Assembly: GCF_009833125.1 (NCBI RefSeq)
Contig: NZ_QRCC01000014.1
Location: 1-64,000 of the forward strand
DNA: 64,000 nucleotides
Direction of reading: 5' to 3'
Origin: Nitrosomonas sp. HPC101
GTDB taxonomy: Bacteria > Pseudomonadota > Gammaproteobacteria > Burkholderiales > Nitrosomonadaceae
Shown: piece by piece, positions 19,813-31,374 of the stretch
Layout of the letters: every line of letters begins with the position of its first letter
Position numbering within the stretch: the first letter of the stretch is position 1
Made by a program: the position numbers and the translations under genes
Notes under the pieces: model-generated
Databases searched by the model: none
Told to the model about the DNA's origin: nothing
Seen by the model: only the letters and a program-made list of their open reading frames with translations

Positions 19813-22266
19813 ATGCCAATAACCCGATTAGAGCCGGGTGCACTCAGTTTAACGATTGATCCCGGCTCTCTGGAATTCCCGGATACATCTGCTCTGATTA
19901 ATCAGCCACTTGACTGGATCGGTCAGGAGCGTGCCAGACAGGCAGCTTATTTCGGGCTCGAAATGGAGCACCTGGACTATAACCTGTTTGTATTGGGAGA
20001 AACGGGCAGTGGCAGATCATCCCTGCTGCGGCAGGCGATGACGGAAGTTGCCGCAGGCAAGCCGGTACCACCTGATCTATGCTATGTACACAATTTCGAT
20101 GTACCAGAACGCCCTCTGGCATTACGCTTACCCGCAGGTAAAGGCGACTGGTTACGACAGCAACTTGCAGCATCCATGAGTTACTTACTGCAGGAAATAC
20201 CCGAGCGCCTGAACGGAGATGATTTCAAGGCAGAGACGGAAGGTATCGAAAATCGTTTCAAACTGGAAGAAGGCAGTCATTTTGAAAAGCTGAATACATA
20301 TGCAGAAGCATTGAGATTTGCGATTCGGCGTGAATCAGGCCAGCTGGTTTTTACGCTTTTAAATGAGTCCGGAAAACCATTGACAGAAGAAGAAATTTTA
20401 ACGCTGCCAAGAGATCAGAGAGCGATCCTCGAACAGGATGAACAAACACTACGCAATGAAATTACATCTTATCTCCAGAAAATTCGCATCCTTGAACAAA
20501 AACGTGATGAAGAGCTCACTGCATTCTGCCGGAATTGGATCGAACCGCTGCTGAATCAGGCGCTGGATATTCTATCGGACAAGTCAGATCAATCTTTTGT
20601 GGATCATGCCCGGATTAAACAGTACTTGAACGGAATCAAGCACGATATTCTCGAAAACCTGGATATATTCCAATTAAACAACATCAGTGAAGAAAAAAAC
20701 CCAGAAGCACTAAAGGAACTATTCAATCGCTACCGGATAAACATTGTTGTAGACAACCGGAATGCAACCAGCGCGCCCGTTGTAATCGATGACAATCCAT
20801 CATTCAAATCCATGATTGGCAGCATCAGCTACCAGTCCGTTGAAGGGATGCTGGTTACAGATTTCATGCGTATCCGTGCAGGCAGCTTACTGAAGGCCCA
20901 TGGCGGCTTCCTGATGCTGCATCTGGATGATCTGCTGACAGATGCTTATTTGTGGGAAAAAACTTGTCGTTTTCTGCGTAACCACATATTGCAAATCGAA
21001 GAATCCTGGACAGCAAATGCAGTAACGCCAGTCATACCCATTGAACCTGAATCTGTAAAAATTGATGTCAGAATCATTCTGATCGGCTCGCGGGAGCAAT
21101 ATTATGCAATTCAGGAAGAAAATCCGGAACTGGCACGTAGATTTCGAGTAAAAGTTGATTTTGCAGCCTCATTCCTGGCCAGTGCACAAGCCTATCGTAT
21201 GCTGTCTGTTTTTATATCCCATCTTTGTCAGCATGCTTGCCTGCCCCATTTTTCGCAGAAAGCAGTCGTCCGCGTGCTGCAAACCTGCCACCGAACCGCT
21301 GAAGATCAGAAACGATTAAGCGCAAACTTCAGCCACACAGAAATGCTGGTTATAGAAAGCGCCCTGCAATGCAAGGCGCGCGGAGGCATTGTTGTTGAAG
21401 AGAGCGATGTTACAACTGCCCGCCAAGCCCGAACACTGCGACATAATTACCCGGATCAATGTGCACAGGAGGCTATTGCTGATGGAGATGTAGTCATTTC
21501 CGTATATGGTGAAAAAATCGGGCAGATCAACGGCTTGAGTCTGATTGAGCTGGGAGATCACAGCTTCGGTATTCCTGCACGCATCACTGCGCACACCTTT
21601 GCCGGAGAAGACGGCCTGCTCAATATTGAGCGTGAGGTCGGTATGTCTGGACCGATTCACGATAAAGGCGTATTTATCCTGCAGAATTTTCTATCTGCCC
21701 TGTTTCATCACAATGCACCACTCGCACTCAACGCATCCATCGTATTCGAACAGGAATATTATGGCGTGGAAGGTGATTCCGCCTCGTGTGCAGAGTTGTA
21801 CGCGCTGCTTTCGGCCTTATCAGGATTGCCGTTCAGACAGAGTATCGCGGTCACGGGTGCGATCAATCAATTCGGTGAAATGCTTCCGGTGGGAGGCATC
21901 AACGAAAAAATCGAGGGGTTTTTCAGGGTTTGTGAAACCGCCGGCCTGGATGGTACCCAAGGTGTGCTGATCCCGAATCGTAATTGTCGCCACCTGATAC
22001 TGAATGATAGCGTGATCGATGCGGTATCCAAAGGAATGTTCCACATTTACGCTATCGACTACATGTATGATGGGCTGGAGTTATTATCCGGTTTTGCTGC
22101 CGGAATCAGTAATGATGTCGGACCGCACGAGATTATCAATTACTCGCAGGATACAGTTCTGGGTCATGCACAAAAGACGTTGCGCGCTTACCGCATGGCT
22201 TGCCATCAGCAACCGCAGCGCACAAAAATATCCTCTAAACGACCAAGTGAACAATCGGACAGATAG
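19813..22266 (+). CDS. Lon-like ATP-dependent protease (YcbZ/LonH-type AAA protease)
   Basis: An 817-residue protein with an N-terminal P-loop region, a long helical middle part (about residues 130-300) and a C-terminal Lon peptidase domain. The P-loop reads GETGSGRSS (residues 62-70), with Arg where Walker A has Lys. Walker B-like GGFLMLHLDDLL follows near residue 365. The peptidase dyad is Ser656 in EGDSASCAE and Lys699 in GGINEKIEGFF, 43 residues apart as in Lon. It lacks the Lon N domain, so it belongs to the YcbZ group of Lon-related proteases, whose substrates are poorly known. It is a second Lon-type enzyme 2 kb after true lon. It converges with tolC. Confidence 0.88.
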   Translation: MPITRLEPGALSLTIDPGSLEFPDTSALINQPLDWIGQERARQAAYFGLEMEHLDYNLFVLGETGSGRSSLLRQAMTEVAAGKPVPPDLCYVHNFDVPERPLALRLPAGKGDWLRQQLAASMSYLLQEIPERLNGDDFKAETEGIENRFKLEEGSHFEKLNTYAEALRFAIRRESGQLVFTLLNESGKPLTEEEILTLPRDQRAILEQDEQTLRNEITSYLQKIRILEQKRDEELTAFCRNWIEPLLNQALDILSDKSDQSFVDHARIKQYLNGIKHDILENLDIFQLNNISEEKNPEALKELFNRYRINIVVDNRNATSAPVVIDDNPSFKSMIGSISYQSVEGMLVTDFMRIRAGSLLKAHGGFLMLHLDDLLTDAYLWEKTCRFLRNHILQIEESWTANAVTPVIPIEPESVKIDVRIILIGSREQYYAIQEENPELARRFRVKVDFAASFLASAQAYRMLSVFISHLCQHACLPHFSQKAVVRVLQTCHRTAEDQKRLSANFSHTEMLVIESALQCKARGGIVVEESDVTTARQARTLRHNYPDQCAQEAIADGDVVISVYGEKIGQINGLSLIELGDHSFGIPARITAHTFAGEDGLLNIEREVGMSGPIHDKGVFILQNFLSALFHHNAPLALNASIVFEQEYYGVEGDSASCAELYALLSALSGLPFRQSIAVTGAINQFGEMLPVGGINEKIEGFFRVCETAGLDGTQGVLIPNRNCRHLILNDSVIDAVSKGMFHIYAIDYMYDGLELLSGFAAGISNDVGPHEIINYSQDTVLGHAQKTLRAYRMACHQQPQRTKISSKRPSEQSDR

Positions 22267-22299
22267 TCTTTTTGATAGACTCCCTAAAAAACAGGAAAA

Positions 22300-23622
22300 T
22301 CAAAGCAGTGCATTAACTTCCAGCAGGTCATCTTCATCCAGATCACCCACTTCAGCCTTAAGCTGGAGCCGGGCCATCAGATAATCATAATAAGCCTGAG
22401 CAAGATCCCTGCGAGCTGAAAAATACTGTTGCTGCGCATTGAGTACGTCTATTTCCATCCGGACACCTACTTCTTGACCCAACATAGTCGAATCAAGCTG
22501 GCTGCGGCTGGATGTTAATGCCTGCCTCAATGCCTTGATCTGGGCAATACCATTGGTCACATTCAGATAATTCTGGCGAACCTGCAGCGCGATCGTGCGA
22601 TGCACATTTTCCATATCTTTACGAGCTTTATCCCGGTTGGCCAACGCTTCCCTGACTCGAGACTGCACTGACAATCCCTGAAAAATAGGAACCGTCAATT
22701 GTAATCCGACCGATTTACTAACGAGATCCAGCCCCCGCCCGGTAAAAGCACCGCCAACACCATGCTGATCACTGTATTGCGCAACCAGATCAAGCGTCGG
22801 ATAATGCCCAGCTTTGGCACGGTCAATATCCTGCTCTGAAATCTCATAAGCAATGCGTTGTACTTTCAACTGGAAATTTTGTTCTTCTGCCAGTCCGACC
22901 CATTCATCCATACTATAGTAAGGCAAAGAAAGCGGATCGGTAGTAATCTTATCCAGACTGGCATCCTGCAGATCATTCGGGAGACGATTGATAAGAACCT
23001 CTAGTGCATGCTGGCTGATTTCCAGTTTATTTCGGGCAGCAATCTCCTGCGACAAGGTTAAATCATAACGCGCTTCGGCTTCATGCGTATCGACAATGGT
23101 CGAAACACCCACCTCAAAATTCCGCCTGGCTTGTTCCAGCTGCTCATAAATCGCTTTCTTCTGGGATTCGACTACTTCAAGGTCAATTTTTGCCTTAAGT
23201 ACATCAAAATAAGTTTGTGCGACCCGCAAAATCAAATCCTGTGCTGAAATGATAAATTGTGCATCCGCCTGCGCCACTTCATTTTTTGATTGCTGATAAA
23301 TAATGAAATTCTCGAAGCGAATGATTGGTTGGGTTAACGTCGCAGTAAACCCCCGGTTCTTGATTTCCCTGCTTGGCAAGCCATTTGGTTCGATATACTG
23401 ATTCTGAGCGATTCCAGTCAGGCGGATATCAGGCAGCAATCCTGCCCTCCCTTGGGGCATCCGTTCCTGCGCAGCCACATAGGCAGCGCGTGCTGCACCG
23501 TATTGCGCATCCTCTGCCAGAGCTTCACGATAAATCTGCATCAGATCAGCGGCTTGTAACTGAATACAAAAAAACATGCTCAGATATAGCAGACAAGCCA
23601 GACTGCGTAAACTTTTCGTCAT
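22300..23622 (-). CDS. tolC: TolC family outer membrane efflux protein
   Basis: A 440-residue outer-membrane channel of the TolC family, the exit duct for type I secretion and tripartite efflux. The N terminus has a signal peptide (CLLYLSMFFCIQLQAAD). The body shows the duplicated outer-membrane efflux repeat with long heptad helices (EQARRNFEVGVSTIVDTHEAEARY in the first half, LTSSRSQLDSTMLGQEVGVR in the second, partial citations). It is not of the lipoprotein NodT type, unlike the factor at 51490. It lies about 100 bases downstream of the isoaspartate methyltransferase on the same strand, the common pcm-tolC order. Confidence 0.92.
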   Translation of the reverse strand: MTKSLRSLACLLYLSMFFCIQLQAADLMQIYREALAEDAQYGAARAAYVAAQERMPQGRAGLLPDIRLTGIAQNQYIEPNGLPSREIKNRGFTATLTQPIIRFENFIIYQQSKNEVAQADAQFIISAQDLILRVAQTYFDVLKAKIDLEVVESQKKAIYEQLEQARRNFEVGVSTIVDTHEAEARYDLTLSQEIAARNKLEISQHALEVLINRLPNDLQDASLDKITTDPLSLPYYSMDEWVGLAEEQNFQLKVQRIAYEISEQDIDRAKAGHYPTLDLVAQYSDQHGVGGAFTGRGLDLVSKSVGLQLTVPIFQGLSVQSRVREALANRDKARKDMENVHRTIALQVRQNYLNVTNGIAQIKALRQALTSSRSQLDSTMLGQEVGVRMEIDVLNAQQQYFSARRDLAQAYYDYLMARLQLKAEVGDLDEDDLLEVNALL

Positions 23623-23720
23623 TAACTGGCTGATTTCATTATCTTCATATTTCTGTGGCTTGATGATTTTCGCCGAAGCTATCAGTCTCTTGGCTTTTAT
23701 GAAGCAGCTAATGGGCAGGA

Positions 23721-24377
23721 TTAAAAATGAAACTGCTCGCGCTGTAACGCATTTCTGAATGGTGCCGTGCAGGTTTCGAACAAGCGAATCGAACTATAAT
23801 GACCAGGTGTGATACAGGTTATCAACATTGCCTCCATAACAGGTTCCTCACCAATTATGGCAAATAGTCGGCCTCCTGCCGTCAGACTTTGCTGAAATGC
23901 TTCGGGCAGTATCGGCGTAGAGGCTGTCAAAACAATTACATCATACGGACCATGATCGGGCCAACCACGCGCTGCATCACCCTGCTCAAGGGTGATGTTG
24001 GTAATGTCATGTGCCTGCAGGTTGATACGAGCCATGGCGTGTAACTCCGGTACGATTTCCACGCTATAAACATGCGCACCAAGTTTGGCCAGCAATGCAG
24101 TCATATAGCCTGTTCCGGTACCGACCTCAAGAATTTTATCAGTCTTATTGATGTTCAGTTCCTGCAGGATACGCGCTTCCATTTTGGGTGTTAACATTAC
24201 AGCATCATGCTCCAGCGGAATCTCCATATCCATGAATGCCATAAAACGGTAGGCCGCGGGCACAAATTCTTCACGCTTTATCTGATATAACAAATCAAGC
24301 ACATCCTGATTGAGAACATTCCAGGTCCGGACTTGCTGTTCCACCATATTGAAGCGACTTTGTTCGAGGTTCGTCAT
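23721..24377 (-). CDS. pcm: Protein-L-isoaspartate O-methyltransferase family protein
   Basis: A 218-residue SAM-dependent methyltransferase of the PCMT family. Motif I is clear (ILEVGTGTGYMTALLAKLG, about residues 79-97), and YSVEIVPEL and DGPYDVIVL-like strands follow. The N terminus NMVEQQVRTWNVLN matches members that sit upstream of tolC in betaproteobacteria; these are related to isoaspartyl repair enzymes but often lack proof of that activity. Start at ATG 24377. It is probably co-transcribed with tolC and divergent from the thiC riboswitch. Confidence 0.87.
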   Translation of the reverse strand: MTNLEQSRFNMVEQQVRTWNVLNQDVLDLLYQIKREEFVPAAYRFMAFMDMEIPLEHDAVMLTPKMEARILQELNINKTDKILEVGTGTGYMTALLAKLGAHVYSVEIVPELHAMARINLQAHDITNITLEQGDAARGWPDHGPYDVIVLTASTPILPEAFQQSLTAGGRLFAIIGEEPVMEAMLITCITPGHYSSIRLFETCTAPFRNALQREQFHF

Positions 24378-24454
24378 AGATTATTTAATTTTATTATCAA
24401 TAAAAGAATCAGACTTGCAATTATTCCATATTTACTTTAGCTTGGCTGCTTTGG

Positions 24455-26488
<2,034 letters not shown>

Positions 26489-26547
26489 TGCTTTCCCATA
26501 ACTTTTCATTTGCCTCAACTAAACTAAATTAAACGAACTCATTAGTT

Positions 26548-27369
26548 ATGGATTGGCTGTTTCTTCTCAAGGCATTTCTGCTTGGTATTGTTGAAGGGCT
26601 CACCGAGTTTTTACCGATCTCATCCACTGGGCACTTGATAGTCGCCGGAGATTTGCTTGATTTCAACGATGACAAAGCCAAGGTTTTCACTGTAGCTATT
26701 CAACTGGGGGCGATTCTAGCAGTCTGCTGGGAATATCGGGAACGCCTGATGAATGTCATCCGAAATCTAGGTACCCGGCAGGCAAACCGTTTTGTAATGA
26801 ACCTGCTTATTGCCTTTTTACCGGCTGCAGTCCTGGGTTTGCTATTTATTGAAACAATAAAACACTATTTGTTTCATCCCATGCCAGTCGCCATTGCACT
26901 GATCATCGGCGGAATATTAATACTGTGGATCGAACGTCGGGAACACCGGGTGGAAATAGAAACAGTCGATGACATGGATTGGAAGCGCGCACTGAAGGTG
27001 GGCTGTGCGCAATGCCTGGCACTGATTCCGGGCACATCCCGCTCTGGTGCAACGATTATCGGTGGGTTGTTCTTTGGCCTCTCACGCAAAACCGCTGCGG
27101 AATTTTCTTTCTTTCTGGCAATCCCGGTAATGTTTGCAGCAACGTTTTATGATGTTTATAAGCATCGGGAGTTCTTGCATAGCAACGATCTGGGAATGTT
27201 TGCAGTGGGGTTTACTGCCGCTTTTTTCAGTGCACTGATAGCAATACGCGGGTTTATCCGCTATGTGAGCCATCATGACTTTACCCCATTTGCGTGGTAC
27301 CGGATTGGTTTTGGTCTGATCGTATTGTTGACTGCTTATTTTGGTGCAGTCGACTGGTCTACCGGCTAA
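26548..27369 (+). CDS. uppP: Undecaprenyl-diphosphatase
   Basis: The integral membrane phosphatase (BacA/UppP) that recycles the lipid carrier for cell wall synthesis; high dosage gives bacitracin resistance. The 273-residue length is normal. The two signature motifs are [15 protein letters not shown] (about residues 17-31), and [10 protein letters not shown] (about 163-172), which carries the catalytic Ser/Arg. Eight or so hydrophobic helices are apparent. Its stop codon is directly adjacent to the stop of the convergent rhodanese gene, with no spacer. Confidence 0.97.
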   Translation: MDWLFLLKAFLLGIVEGLTEFLPISSTGHLIVAGDLLDFNDDKAKVFTVAIQLGAILAVCWEYRERLMNVIRNLGTRQANRFVMNLLIAFLPAAVLGLLFIETIKHYLFHPMPVAIALIIGGILILWIERREHRVEIETVDDMDWKRALKVGCAQCLALIPGTSRSGATIIGGLFFGLSRKTAAEFSFFLAIPVMFAATFYDVYKHREFLHSNDLGMFAVGFTAAFFSALIAIRGFIRYVSHHDFTPFAWYRIGFGLIVLLTAYFGAVDWSTG

Positions 27370-27822
27370 TCATCCTTGAATCCACGGCAAACCAGCAGCT
27401 TTCCATCCGTTTTTTAGCCCACGATGGCCGATTTCATCTTTCTCGCCCTCAAAACCTTCCAGAACATTGTAGCAATTGGTAAAACCATATTGCCCCATGA
27501 GGGTTGCCGCCTTGTCCGATCGTACACCGGTACGACATATAAATAGAAGCACGGCGTCATCCGCAACCTGCCCGGAAAGCTGATGCGGAAAGCCGGGATT
27601 AGACTGCATTCCAGGGTAAGTCAGCAACTCGACTTCAATTGCCCCTGGAATACGCCCAACCCAATCCAGTTCAGCCCGACAACGGACATCCACAATTCTG
27701 GCTTCCGGCACGGCTTGCAGCACCCTGTATGCTTCTGATGGCAGCAGCGCACCCTTGTAGCAAACCCCCAGCTCCTTTGCTCGATTTTGAGCTGTTTCCA
27801 GAATTTTAGTGATGTCCATCAT
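27370..27822 (-). CDS. Rhodanese-domain sulfurtransferase
   Basis: A single-domain rhodanese, 150 residues, without signal peptide. The active-site loop is CRTGVRS (about residues 95-101), with the catalytic Cys that would carry the persulfide. RIVDVRCRAELDWVG earlier is the CH2-A-like motif. Such small proteins move sulfane sulfur in the cytoplasm; the physiological acceptor is unknown. The C-terminal LKNGWKAAGLPW is typical of this subgroup. It converges on uppP with zero spacing, and transcription from one could read antisense into the other. Confidence 0.88.
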   Translation of the reverse strand: MMDITKILETAQNRAKELGVCYKGALLPSEAYRVLQAVPEARIVDVRCRAELDWVGRIPGAIEVELLTYPGMQSNPGFPHQLSGQVADDAVLLFICRTGVRSDKAATLMGQYGFTNCYNVLEGFEGEKDEIGHRGLKNGWKAAGLPWIQG

Positions 27823-27898
27823 TTCTACCGAACGTTCATTTATAAAATACAGGCCAGATTCCTTTTTGTGCCAGATGCGCTATTTATCTGGATTTTGC

Positions 27899-28390
27899 TC
27901 AAGCTCGTTCTGCTTTCTCAATGATGACATCTTCCAACGGTACATCCTGATGTCCGGCTAAGCGGCCGGTTTTCACCTTTTTGATCGCATCTACTACCTC
28001 TTTTCCTTCCACTACCCGGCCAAACACGCAATAACCAAAACCTTGTGGTGTCATGCTGGTGTGATTCAGGAAGCTGTTATTTGCAACATTAATAAAAAAT
28101 TGCGAAGTGGCCGAATGCACATCGGAAGTACGAGCCATGGCAATCGAATAGGTTTCATTCCCAGCTCCCAGTGCAGCTTCATTCTGAATAGAAGCCTGAG
28201 TCGGTTTTTCCTTCATTCCTGAGGCATAGCCGCCCCCTTGAATCATGAAACCATCAATCACACGATGAAACAGGGTATTGTCATAATGTCCGCTATCGAC
28301 ATAGCGCAGAAAATTTTCGACAGTAACGGGTGTTTTCTCACTGTCGAGTTCCAAAGTAATTACACCGTGATTTGTATGTATTTTAACCAT
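27899..28390 (-). CDS. ppiB: Cyclophilin-type peptidyl-prolyl isomerase, cytoplasmic
   Basis: A 163-residue cyclophilin without signal peptide, so cytoplasmic (PpiB). Conserved active-site residues are in [14 protein letters not shown] (the catalytic Arg), [17 protein letters not shown] and the C-terminal [12 protein letters not shown]. It catalyses cis-trans isomerisation before proline. It is 18 bases downstream of a second, exported cyclophilin gene on the same strand; the pair arose by duplication and probably forms an operon. Confidence 0.95.
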   Translation of the reverse strand: MVKIHTNHGVITLELDSEKTPVTVENFLRYVDSGHYDNTLFHRVIDGFMIQGGGYASGMKEKPTQASIQNEAALGAGNETYSIAMARTSDVHSATSQFFINVANNSFLNHTSMTPQGFGYCVFGRVVEGKEVVDAIKKVKTGRLAGHQDVPLEDVIIEKAERA

Positions 28391-28408
28391 TTTGGGGTTG
28401 CCTTAAGT

Positions 28409-29041
28409 TTATGGATTTTCGGAATCAGCAGAAGCAGGAAGGAGCTTAATACTTTCAATCACTATCATTTTTTGCGGAACATCTCTGTTAAAAGGCCCAT
28501 TTGCTCCAGTGGCTGCATTGGCAATATTCTTGACGACATCCATACCGGCCGTGACTTTACCGAAGACAGCATAACCATATCCCTGCATGGTAGAAGCGGT
28601 ATAGTCCAGGAAGTTGTTATTGGCGACATTGATGAAAAACTGTGATGAAGCAGAGTGTGGATCGTTAGTACGTGCCATTGCAAGAGTGCCGATTGTATTT
28701 TTAAGTCTGTTGGCCGCCTCATTCTCAACCGGCTGGCGGGTGGATTTCTGGGTATAGTTTTGATCGAATCCCCCTCCCTGAATCATGAACCCGGCAATAA
28801 CCCGATGAAAAATCGTGCCAGTATAATAACCATCATTCACATAGCCCAAAAAATTCTCGACTGTTTTGGGTGCCTGATCGGCATAGAGCTCCACCTGTAT
28901 TGCGCCAAGATTGGTTTTAATTTCAACTCTGGGATTCGCCGCAAAAACGGATGTCGCCAACATCGCCAGGCTCAAAGCAAGGTATAGTGTCACGGAGACA
29001 GCCATTTTTACCGGGTGCTGCTCAAAGGAGAAGATTGTCAT
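28409..29041 (-). CDS. ppiA: Cyclophilin-type peptidyl-prolyl isomerase, exported
   Basis: A 210-residue cyclophilin with an N-terminal signal peptide (MAVSVTLYLALSLAM... ending in VFA-AN), placing it in the periplasm. The catalytic stretch [14 protein letters not shown] and MARTNDPHSASSQFFIN are conserved. The first ATG (29041) has a -10-like TATAAC immediately upstream and no ribosome-binding site. The internal ATG at 29005 gives a cleaner signal peptide (198 residues), so the start is uncertain. It is divergent from cysS and leads into ppiB. Confidence 0.92.
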   Translation of the reverse strand: MTIFSFEQHPVKMAVSVTLYLALSLAMLATSVFAANPRVEIKTNLGAIQVELYADQAPKTVENFLGYVNDGYYTGTIFHRVIAGFMIQGGGFDQNYTQKSTRQPVENEAANRLKNTIGTLAMARTNDPHSASSQFFINVANNNFLDYTASTMQGYGYAVFGKVTAGMDVVKNIANAATGANGPFNRDVPQKMIVIESIKLLPASADSENP

Positions 29042-29159
29042 TATGTTATACTCATACGGTTTTGCCCCTGGCTCCCCAGCGAACGGTTATAAAGAAAAGA
29101 TCTAATTCTATCAACAAAGCAAGCACTTCCACACAACTATCTCTCTGCATACATCTCCA

Positions 29160-30554
29160 ATGCTCAAAATCTACGATACGCTCACTCGATCCAGACGCGA
29201 ATTTATCTCGCTCACGCCCGGGGAAATCAAAATGTATGTGTGCGGCATGACCGTCTATGATCATTGTCATCTTGGACATGCTCGCGTGCTCGTCGTGTTC
29301 GACAGTGTAGTGCGCTGGCTGCAAACCTTGGGCTACAAGGTGACTTATGTCCGCAATATCACCGACGTTGATGACAAGATCATCCGCCGGGCGCTGGAAA
29401 ATCATGAGCCTTTCAGTGCGCTGACCGCCCGTTATATTCAGGCAATGGAAGAAGATGCAGCAACCCTTGGCGTCATCAGCCCTTCTTTCGAGCCGCGGGC
29501 AACCGAATATATCGATAGCATGATTGCAATGATCGAATCCTTGTTGAACAAGGAGCTGGCCTACGTAGCCAGTAACGGAGATGTGTTTTACGATGTGCGG
29601 CGTTTTCCTGATTATGGCAAGCTTTCCGGGAAATCGCTCGATGATCTGCGTGCTGGTGAGCGTGTAGAAATCGATACCAATAAGCGAGATCCACTGGATT
29701 TTGTATTATGGAAAGCCGCCAAACCCGATGAACCCAGTTGGGATTCACCATGGGGTAAAGGACGCCCAGGCTGGCATATCGAATGCTCAGCCATGAGCGA
29801 ACATTATCTGGGTGAGCAGTTTGACATCCATGGAGGGGGACAGGATCTGCAATTTCCACATCATGAAAATGAAATTGCCCAGAGTGAAGGTGTACATGGC
29901 CATCCCCACGTGAATTACTGGATGCACAATGGTTTTGTACGGGTGGACAATGAAAAAATGTCCAAATCACTGGGTAATTTTTTTACTGTACGGGAAGTGC
30001 TGACCCGTTACCAGCCTGAAGTTGTTCGTTTTTTCATTGTACGTGCACACTATCGCAGCCCCCTCAACTATTCAGATGCTCATCTCAACGATGCCAGAAG
30101 TGCACTGGAACGCCTTTATACGGCGTTGAAGAATCATCCATCCCAGGATTCTGAAGCAGCCATTGTTGTGATTGATTGGGCAAATAATGTTTATGCCCAA
30201 CGTTTCATGGCAGCGATGAACGATGATTTCAACACACCGGAAGCGATTGCGGTGCTGTTCGATCTGGCAAGCGAAGCAAATCGGACGGGTGATCCACATT
30301 ACGCCAGCGTACTCAAGGCTTTGGGCGGCGTACTGGGTCTGTTACAGCAATCACCGCAACAGTATTTGCAGCAACAGGTGCAACAGCAAGACAACGGCTT
30401 TTCAGCGGAAGAAATCGAAAGCATGATTCAGCAGCGATTGCAGGCGCGCAAGGAAAGGAATTTTGCACAAGCAGACGCGCTACGCCAGCAACTGGCGGAA
30501 GCAGGCATTATCTTGGAAGACGGTTCGCATGGAACGAGCTGGCGACGAGAGTGA
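29160..30554 (+). CDS. cysS: Cysteinyl-tRNA synthetase
   Basis: Class I aminoacyl-tRNA synthetase charging tRNA-Cys. The HIGH motif appears as HLGH in [15 protein letters not shown] (about residues 27-41) and the KMSKS motif as KMSKSLGN. Zinc ligands are in the first CGMTVYD and in the WHIECSAM and HHENE segments. The length of 464 is normal. Near the C terminus there is a Gln-rich linker (about residues 398-412) before the anticodon-binding helices. It stands alone, divergent from the cyclophilin pair. Confidence 0.97.
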   Translation: MLKIYDTLTRSRREFISLTPGEIKMYVCGMTVYDHCHLGHARVLVVFDSVVRWLQTLGYKVTYVRNITDVDDKIIRRALENHEPFSALTARYIQAMEEDAATLGVISPSFEPRATEYIDSMIAMIESLLNKELAYVASNGDVFYDVRRFPDYGKLSGKSLDDLRAGERVEIDTNKRDPLDFVLWKAAKPDEPSWDSPWGKGRPGWHIECSAMSEHYLGEQFDIHGGGQDLQFPHHENEIAQSEGVHGHPHVNYWMHNGFVRVDNEKMSKSLGNFFTVREVLTRYQPEVVRFFIVRAHYRSPLNYSDAHLNDARSALERLYTALKNHPSQDSEAAIVVIDWANNVYAQRFMAAMNDDFNTPEAIAVLFDLASEANRTGDPHYASVLKALGGVLGLLQQSPQQYLQQQVQQQDNGFSAEEIESMIQQRLQARKERNFAQADALRQQLAEAGIILEDGSHGTSWRRE

Positions 30555-30667
30555 TGCTCTGTGTTGTATTAAGGTTTGCCAGATATAAAGCATGGTGCCA
30601 CTGAAATCATCCAACCGGACACAACCTGCATCCAGGTCAATCAATTAAAATCGTGATCCTTCGGTAA

Positions 30668-30805
30668 CTATTCAACCAGTGTCTCAACCGCTTCATGACT
30701 GGTCAGGAAAAATAGTATCCAGGTGTGATATATCCTGCCAAAAATCAGGATGAGCATAATAAAACCAGAGATACCATAAGCAAGCAGACTCAGTGTTGTT
30801 ATCAC
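30668..30805 (-). CDS. Small membrane protein, second half of a split pair
   Basis: A 45-residue frame starting at GTG 30805. It begins VITTLSLLAYGISGF and contains one or two hydrophobic helices before a polar tail (SHEAVETLVE). Its start overlaps the stop of the preceding 32-residue hydrophobic frame (GTGA overlap). Either two tiny coupled membrane proteins or one protein of about 77 residues split by a frameshift. The family is not recognised. Hydrophobic coding character across the whole 233 bases is what supports it. Confidence 0.35.
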   Translation of the reverse strand: MITTLSLLAYGISGFIMLILIFGRIYHTWILFFLTSHEAVETLVE

Positions 30806-30900
30806 AACAATATCGGGAAAAAGAACAGATGGCTGCCTGCCAGAGCAAACCCATCAAATACGGAAACAATGACAATAAGATATCTAATAATTACCAGCAT
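30802..30900 (-). CDS. Small membrane protein, first half of a split pair
   Basis: A 32-residue hydrophobic frame from ATG 30900 (MLVIIRYLIVIVSVFDGF...), with a weak AAGAGG upstream (reverse strand). It reads as a single transmembrane helix, then stops at a TGA that overlaps the GTG of the next frame. The longer frame up to 31077 adds charged residues that look non-coding. Function unknown; see the companion entry. Confidence 0.35.
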   Translation of the reverse strand: MLVIIRYLIVIVSVFDGFALAGSHLFFFPILL

Positions 30901-31374
30901 GATGAAAAACCTCTTATGAATTTCAGATTTTGTTAGCTGCTGGCGGGCTGACTTTAATCTGGCGATCATGCTCAACAGCGTATTTTCGATTTGCCTGTTT
31001 GCATATCCGCATAAAACAAAGGAATTAGCACGTTTATCGGAGGCAAACGGATTCGCACGCTGCCTGTCTTCATGCACAGAGTGTTGGGCTTCGTTTAACG
31101 ATCTAGCACAACAGAGCTTTTTGATATCTGGAGAACGTTTTCACGACTGGATTCAGATCAAACGATTATTGCAAGCAGGTGAGAGAACAGTAACTGGCGG
31201 ATATTGGCTGGCTACCCTTAAACCAAATGACAAGCGGAAGAAACTGTCATCTGTACCAGATCGCGCACTCAGCAGACCAGTGACAGGGCGGCATAATTTA
31301 TTGATGACAATGGCAGGAATTGTTCCGTAACTCCATTGATGCAAATGGAGTTACGGAACAGCAGATTGTTTTTA
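30901..31374. other. Intergenic region, no recognised gene
   Basis: The region between the small hydrophobic frames and the outer-membrane barrel gene. A plus-strand frame at 30968-31330 (120 codons) has no ribosome-binding site, signal or known motif; its cysteine cluster (CLSSCTEC) is not enough to call a gene. A short inverted repeat around 31321-31358 (AACTCCATT / AATGGAGTT) lies just past the barrel gene stop and may terminate that transcript. Confidence 0.35.
31331..31353 (-). terminator. Inverted repeat after the barrel gene
   Basis: AACTCCATT (31331-31339) and AATGGAGTT (31345-31353) form a 9-bp stem with a 5-base loop, about 20 bases past the stop of the minus-strand barrel gene. 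Extended pairing GTTCCGTAACTCCATT / AATGGAGTTACGGAAC makes a 16-bp stem, unusually strong. No clear T-run follows on the minus strand. Confidence 0.5.

Noticed and set aside
30968..31330. 120-codon plus-strand frame with a cysteine cluster
   Set aside because: No start signal, no family, no coding-like pattern that I can see.
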